The notes under the pieces were generated by a model, which was not told where the DNA came from, did no database searches, and was given only the letters and a program-made list of their open reading frames with translations. The translations under genes and the position numbers were made by a program. This document shows positions 55,514-59,740 of a stretch of 59,740 bases of DNA, piece by piece. The stretch is taken from assembly GCA_003427395.1 (NCBI GenBank), contig BFEA01000019.1, positions 3,321,770 through 3,381,509 of the forward strand, in the 5' to 3' direction. Each line of letters opens with the position of its first letter. Positions within the stretch are counted from its first letter, which is position 1. This DNA comes from Chara braunii. Its lineage: Eukaryota; Streptophyta; Charophyceae; Charales; Characeae.

Positions 55514-55619
55514 CAGGGTTACGAACCCCAGCGGGAATGGACCCCGAATGGTGGCTCGAACGCCTAAACGTTTGGGGGTTGGCCCGGAGGCCTTTGAACG
55601 TTTCCTCTGGTAACCCTAT
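55514..55619. mobile_element. Short (TA)n-associated TIR copy
   Basis: Ends CAGGGTTACGAACC and GGTAACCCTATG flank ~105 bases of GAACG-rich sequence, followed by (TA)n. A compact relative of the larger units to the right. Confidence 0.5.
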
Positions 55620-55630
55620 GTACATATATA

Positions 55631-55662
<32 letters not shown>

Positions 55663-55802
55663 CAGGGTTGTCAGGCCAAACATACGGAGGCCCCTAAGCT
55701 GACCCCCGAACGTTCGGGCGTTCGGGTCCTCGTACGGGGCCCGAACCTGAAGGGGTTCAAACCTCACAAACCAATATTTTGACACCTAAATATATATATA
55801 TA

Positions 55803-56566
55803 CAGGGTCACCAGCCCGTACGTACGGAGATCCCCGGGCAGACCTCCGTACGTACGGGTGTTCGGGGTCCCGTACGGAGTCCGAACCCGACAGCGTTCGG
55901 CCCCCGCCAAAAATTATTTCGGGTCATAAAAATAATTATTGTTTTCTGAATGTTTTTTTATGCGTTTTCTATAACGTGAGGTACATGCTTGCAAATTTTC
56001 AAGTTATTTTGCCAAGCCAAATAAGAATTAAAAATCGCCAAAGATGGCGGTGTCAAAACGTGCTCGCCCACGTATTTCTTCAGTTCTTACTTTTTGTTTT
56101 CACTTTAGTTCGGGGTCTAAATACTTTTATTACTTTTTGAAACTTTTTTAGTGGGTTTTGTATTATGTGAAGTACACATCTGTAAATTCTCAGGGCATTT
56201 AGCTATGCCAAAAAAAAATGAAAAATCGTCAAAGATGGCGGAGTCGAAAACATGCTCGCGCACTCACTAAATTTAATTCTCTTTTTATTTTTATTTATTT
56301 TTATTATTAGTATTTATTTTCCGGATTTCATTTTTAATTCAAATTTGGTAAGGAATTAGGATGTAATGCTCAGGCAAATCTTGTTTAATTTAATTTTCTC
56401 CATAACATATCTTTTTTTTCAGATTTTTTTGATGAACTTTATTTTATTTTTTATTTTTTTTTTGGGTCCGCGTCCGGCCGAACGGCCGAACGCATCCCCA
56501 AGGGGTCCCATACGTTCGGGCGTTCGGTTTCAGGCGTTCGGCCCATCTTGAACGCTGGTTACCCTG
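55803..56566 (+). mobile_element. (TA)n-associated TIR element, unit M1
   Basis: 764 bp between (TA)n tracts. The left end is CAGGGTCACCAGCCCGTACG, and the right end, in reverse complement, is CAGGGTAACCAGCGTTCAAG. The interior has two related ~230-base parts, each with TCRCCAAAGATGGCGG and AC(G/A)TGCTCGC, plus GTACG- and GTTCGG-rich end blocks. No ORF of note. The sequence family recurs as M3, M4 and M5. Confidence 0.7.
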
Positions 56567-56702
56567 TATATATATATATATATTTTTTATTTTTTTTTTG
56601 GGTCCGCGTCCGGCCGAACGGCCGAACGCATCCCCAAGGGGTCCCATACGTTCGGGCGTTCGGTTTCAGGCGTTCGGCCCATCTTGAACGCTGGTTACCC
56701 TG
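56567..56702 (+). repeat. 136-bp tandem duplication of the M1 right end
   Basis: The last 136 bases of M1, including (TA)n, the T-rich run and the GTTCGGGCGTTCGG block, are repeated exactly or almost exactly. Confidence 0.9.
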
Positions 56703-57340
56703 TATATATATATATATATTTTTTATTTTTTTTTTGCGAGTTCTTTGTGATGTAAGGTACGCCCCTTTTAATTTGGAAGCTATTCTGTTTAGCCAAAAAA
56801 ATTGAAAAATCGGCGGGGATGGTGGTGTCAAAACTTGCTTGCCCACTCACTTAGTTGTTTTTTTTTTTTTTTCACTTTTTGTTTTTCCTTTATTTCGGGG
56901 CATGAAAAAAATTATGATTTTTTTAAACTTTACTTGCAGATTCTCAATAACGGAAGATACACATACATAAAATTTCAAGGCATTTTACACAGTAAAACAA
57001 AAATGAAAAATCGCCAAAGATGGTGGTGTAAAAAACGTGCTTTCCCACACAATAATTTCATTCTCGTTTTTTTTTTTTTTTTTTTTTTTNTTATTATTTA
57101 GTTTAGTACTTGATTTTTATTTCAAATTTGGTAACGAATTTGGATGTAACGTTAAGGCAAATGTTGTTTAGTTTATTCTTCTACAGAACATATATTTGTT
57201 TTAGACTTTTTGGATTTTTTTTTTTTGTTTGTTTTTTTGTTTTTGGTCCACGTTCGGCCGAACAACCGAACGCGTCAAGAGGGGGTGCCAAATGTTTGGG
57301 CATTCGGGTTCGGACGTTCGGCCTATCCCGAACACCGGTT
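56703..57340 (+). mobile_element. Diverged partial unit M2
   Basis: Contains TTGAAAAATCGGCGGGGATG and AAATCGCCAAAGATGGTGG blocks and a terminal GTTCGGCCTATCCCGAACAC, but no left TIR. Older, truncated relative of M1. Confidence 0.5.
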
Positions 57341-57350
57341 ATATATATAT

Positions 57351-58077
57351 CCGGCGTTAAGGACGGGCCGACTGCCCGAACGTATGGGACCCCTTGGGGA
57401 TGCGTTCGGCGGTTCGGGCCGAACCCAGACCCAAAAAAAAAAACAAAAAACAAAAAACAAAACCATCAAACAAATCTGAAAAAAAGATATGTTATGGATA
57501 AAAATAAATTAAACAAGATTTGCCTTAGCATTACATCCGAATTCCTTACCAAATTTGAAATAAAAATAAAATACGGAAAATAAATACTAATAATAAAAAT
57601 AAATAAAAATAAAAAAGAGAATTAAATTTAGTGAGTGCTCGAGCACGTTTTCGACCCCGCCATCTTGGGCGATTTTCCATTTTTTTTTGGCATAGCAAAA
57701 TGCCCTTAAAATTTACAAATGTGTAGTTCACATAATACAAAACCCACTAAAAAAGTTTCAAAAAATAATAAAATTGTTTAGAACCCGAACTAAAGTGAAA
57801 ACAAAAAGTAAAAAATGAAAAAATATGTGGGCGAGCACGTTTTGACACCGCCATCTTTGGCGATTTTTAATTCTTATTTGGCTTAGCCAAATGACTTGAA
57901 AATTTACAGGCATGGACCTCACGTTATAGAACTAAAAAAAAAAACTTCAGAAAAAAATAATTATTTTTAGGCCCCGAAATAAGTTTTGGCGGGGGCCGAA
58001 CGTCGTCGGGTTTGGACCCCGACCGTACGTACGTAGGTCTGCCTAGGGACCTCCGTACGTACGGGCTAGTGACCCTG
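57351..58077 (-). mobile_element. (TA)n-associated TIR element, unit M3 (inverted)
   Basis: Same structure as M1 in reverse: starts CCGGCGTTAAGGACGGGCCG and ends CGTACGGGCTAGTGACCCTG, then TATATATATA. Confidence 0.65.
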
Positions 58078-58097
58078 TATATATATATAGAGAGAGA

Positions 58098-58857
58098 GAG
58101 GGTAACCAGCGTTCGGGACGGGCCGAGCGTCCGAACCCAAACGCCCAAACGTATGGGACCCCTTGGGGATGCGTTCGGCCGTTCGGGCTGAACGCGGACA
58201 ATAAAAAAAAAATAAATAAAAAAAAAAAATCTGGAACAAAGATATGTTATGGAGAAAAATAAATTAAACAAGATTTGCCCGACCTTACATCCGAATTCCT
58301 TACCAAATTTGAAATAAAAATAAAATACGAAAAATAAATACTCGTAATAAAAATAAATAAAAATAAAAAGAGAACTAAATTTAGTGAGTGAGCGAGCGTG
58401 TTTTCGACATCGGCATCTTTGGTGATTTTTGATTTCTTTTTGGCATTGACAAATGCCCTAAAAATTTACAGATATGTAGCTTACATAATCAATAACTCAT
58501 TAAAACATTTTCAAAAAATAATAAAATTTTTTAGGCCCCGAAATAAAGTGAAAACAAAAAGTTAAAAGTGAAAGAAAACAAAATAGTGAGTGGGCGAGCA
58601 CATTTTGACACCCCCATCTTTGACGATTTTTAACGTTTTTTTGGCTTAGCGAAATGACTTCAAAATTTATAGGCGTGTAGTTTACATCATAGAAAACTCA
58701 AAACAAAAAAATCAAAAAAAAAACTTATTTTTAAGCCCCAAAAGTTTTTTTGGCGGGGGCGGAACCTGGAGGTGTTCGGCCCCCGAACGGGACCCCGAAC
58801 ACCCGAACGTTCGGGGGCCAGCCCGGGCGCCCCCGAACGTTCGGTCAGGTAACCCTG
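58098..58857 (-). mobile_element. (TA)n-associated TIR element, unit M4 (inverted)
   Basis: Ends AGGGTAACCAGCGTTCGGG and GGTCAGGTAACCCTG; 760 bp; GATGTCG/GATTTTT subparts as in M1. Its right-hand block is GTTCGGGGGCC-type, not GTACGTACGG, so end blocks are exchanged among units. Confidence 0.62.
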
Positions 58858-58877
58858 TATATATATATATGTATATA

Positions 58878-58923
<46 letters not shown>

Positions 58924-58968
58924 CATATATATATATATGTATATATATATATGTATATATATATATAT
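58858..58968. repeat. (TA)n microsatellite
   Basis: About 110 bases of TA dinucleotide with scattered TG and CA steps, between M4 and M5. Other (TA)n tracts are at 55621-55672, 55790-55802 and 59703-59740. Confidence 0.95.
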
Positions 58969-59702
58969 AGGGTCACCAGCCCGTACGTACGGAGGTCCTC
59001 GGGCAGACCTCCGTACGTACGGGCGTTCGGGGTCCGTACGGGGTCCGAACCCGACAGCAAACGGGCCCCGCCAAAAATGATTTCGGGGCCTAAAAGTAAT
59101 CATGTTTTGCTGAATGTTTTTTTGTGAGTTCTCTATGACGTGAGGTACATGCCTGCAAATTTTCAAGTCATTTGGCGAAGCCAAATAAGAATAAAAAATC
59201 ACCAAAGATGGCGGTGTCAAAACGTGCTCGCCCACGTATTGTTTCACTTTTTACTTTTTGTTTTCACTTTAGTTCGGGGTCTAAACAATTTTATTATTGT
59301 TTGAAACTTTTTTAGTGGGTTTTGTATTATGTGAAGTACACATCGGTAAGGGCATTTAACGATGCGAAAACAAAATGAAAAATCACCAAAGATGGCGGTG
59401 TCGAAAACATGCTCGCGCATTCACTAAATTTAATTCTCTTTTTATTTTTATTATTAGTATTTGTTTTCCGTATTTTATTTTTACTTCAAATTTGGTAAGG
59501 AATTCGGATGTAATGTTCGGGCAAATCTTGTTTAATTTATTTTTCTCGATAAAATTGTTTTGATTTTTTATTTTTTTTTATTTTTTTTATTTTTTTTTTA
59601 ATCCGCTTTCGGCCCGAACGGCCGAACGCATCCCCAAGGGGTCCCATACGTTCGGGCGTTCGGGTTCGGGCGTTCGGCCTGTCCCGAACGCCGGTTACCT
59701 TG
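58969..59702 (+). mobile_element. (TA)n-associated TIR element, unit M5
   Basis: 734 bp. Left AGGGTCACCAGCCCGTACG, right CCGGTTACCTTG, preceded by ~110 bases of (TA)n with GTATA interruptions and followed by (TA)n to the window end. Close to M1 by eye. Confidence 0.7.
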
Positions 59703-59706
59703 TATA

Positions 59707-59740
<34 letters not shown>

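Noticed and set aside
55441-55782. Frames rich in VRTFG, ARTYG and YIYIYI across the (TA)n-associated elements
   Set aside because: Products of GTTCGG/GTACG repeats and (TA)n; they occur on both strands and change frame between units.

Overview
Eukaryotic, repeat-dominated DNA with no host gene that I can recognise. The sequence holds several LTR retrotransposons of the Ty3/gypsy type, all reading on the minus strand, nested in one another and broken by stops and frameshifts. It also holds MITE-like elements, microsatellites and assembly gaps. Three observations point to the green lineage: sequences matching plant U6 snRNA (5' stem with CCTTCGG, the ACAGAGA box and TTAGC), a primer-binding site complementary to tRNA-Asp, and another complementary to initiator tRNA-Met. 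From memory, the gag and third-ORF proteins of the main element resemble predicted proteins of the charophyte alga Chara braunii. That assignment is recollection, not a search result (about 0.6 confidence).

Layout. Element A (window start to 25755) has two near-identical long direct repeats. The 3' LTR is 1-5932 (its far end lies outside the window) and the 5' LTR is 17806-25755, about 7.95 kb, with TGTC...GACA ends. Between them, from high to low coordinates, are a tRNA-Asp PBS (17786-17803), gag with a CCHC knuckle, aspartic protease, RT, RNase H, integrase and an unusual extra ORF after integrase (8111-10683) with a Gag-like and a coiled-coil part. Element A is inserted in the RT gene of element 2 (25756 to at least 36716). 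Element 2 has a protease, a gag, and upstream of gag an array of diverged, tandem, mutually related unknown ORFs (29.1-34.7 kb). Its leader and PBS end at 36714, and its LTR starts at 36716.

From about 41.05 to 48.71 kb lies a decayed LTR of the same family as element A (A'). It carries a TIR/palindrome element full of simple repeats, a small MITE and half a U6 sequence. Its right end interrupts element 3 (48714 to about 54375), which retains a protease, a gag C-terminus, a purine-rich leader and a tRNA-iMet PBS. From 54.9 kb to the end there are compound microsatellites and a family of about 0.75 kb elements sitting in (TA)n tracts.

The parts that look least described are: (i) tandem U6-snRNA-like cassettes inside the giant LTR, repeated in each full copy and partly kept in A'; (ii) the array of related unknown proteins in element 2; (iii) a GGCAGC-plus-hairpin motif found in the same orientation in three different retroelements; (iv) a regularly spaced CCATTC...GAAACAATG array in the LTR; and (v) the (TA)n-associated TIR elements. 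Everything coding appears defective, so functional statements refer to ancestral elements.
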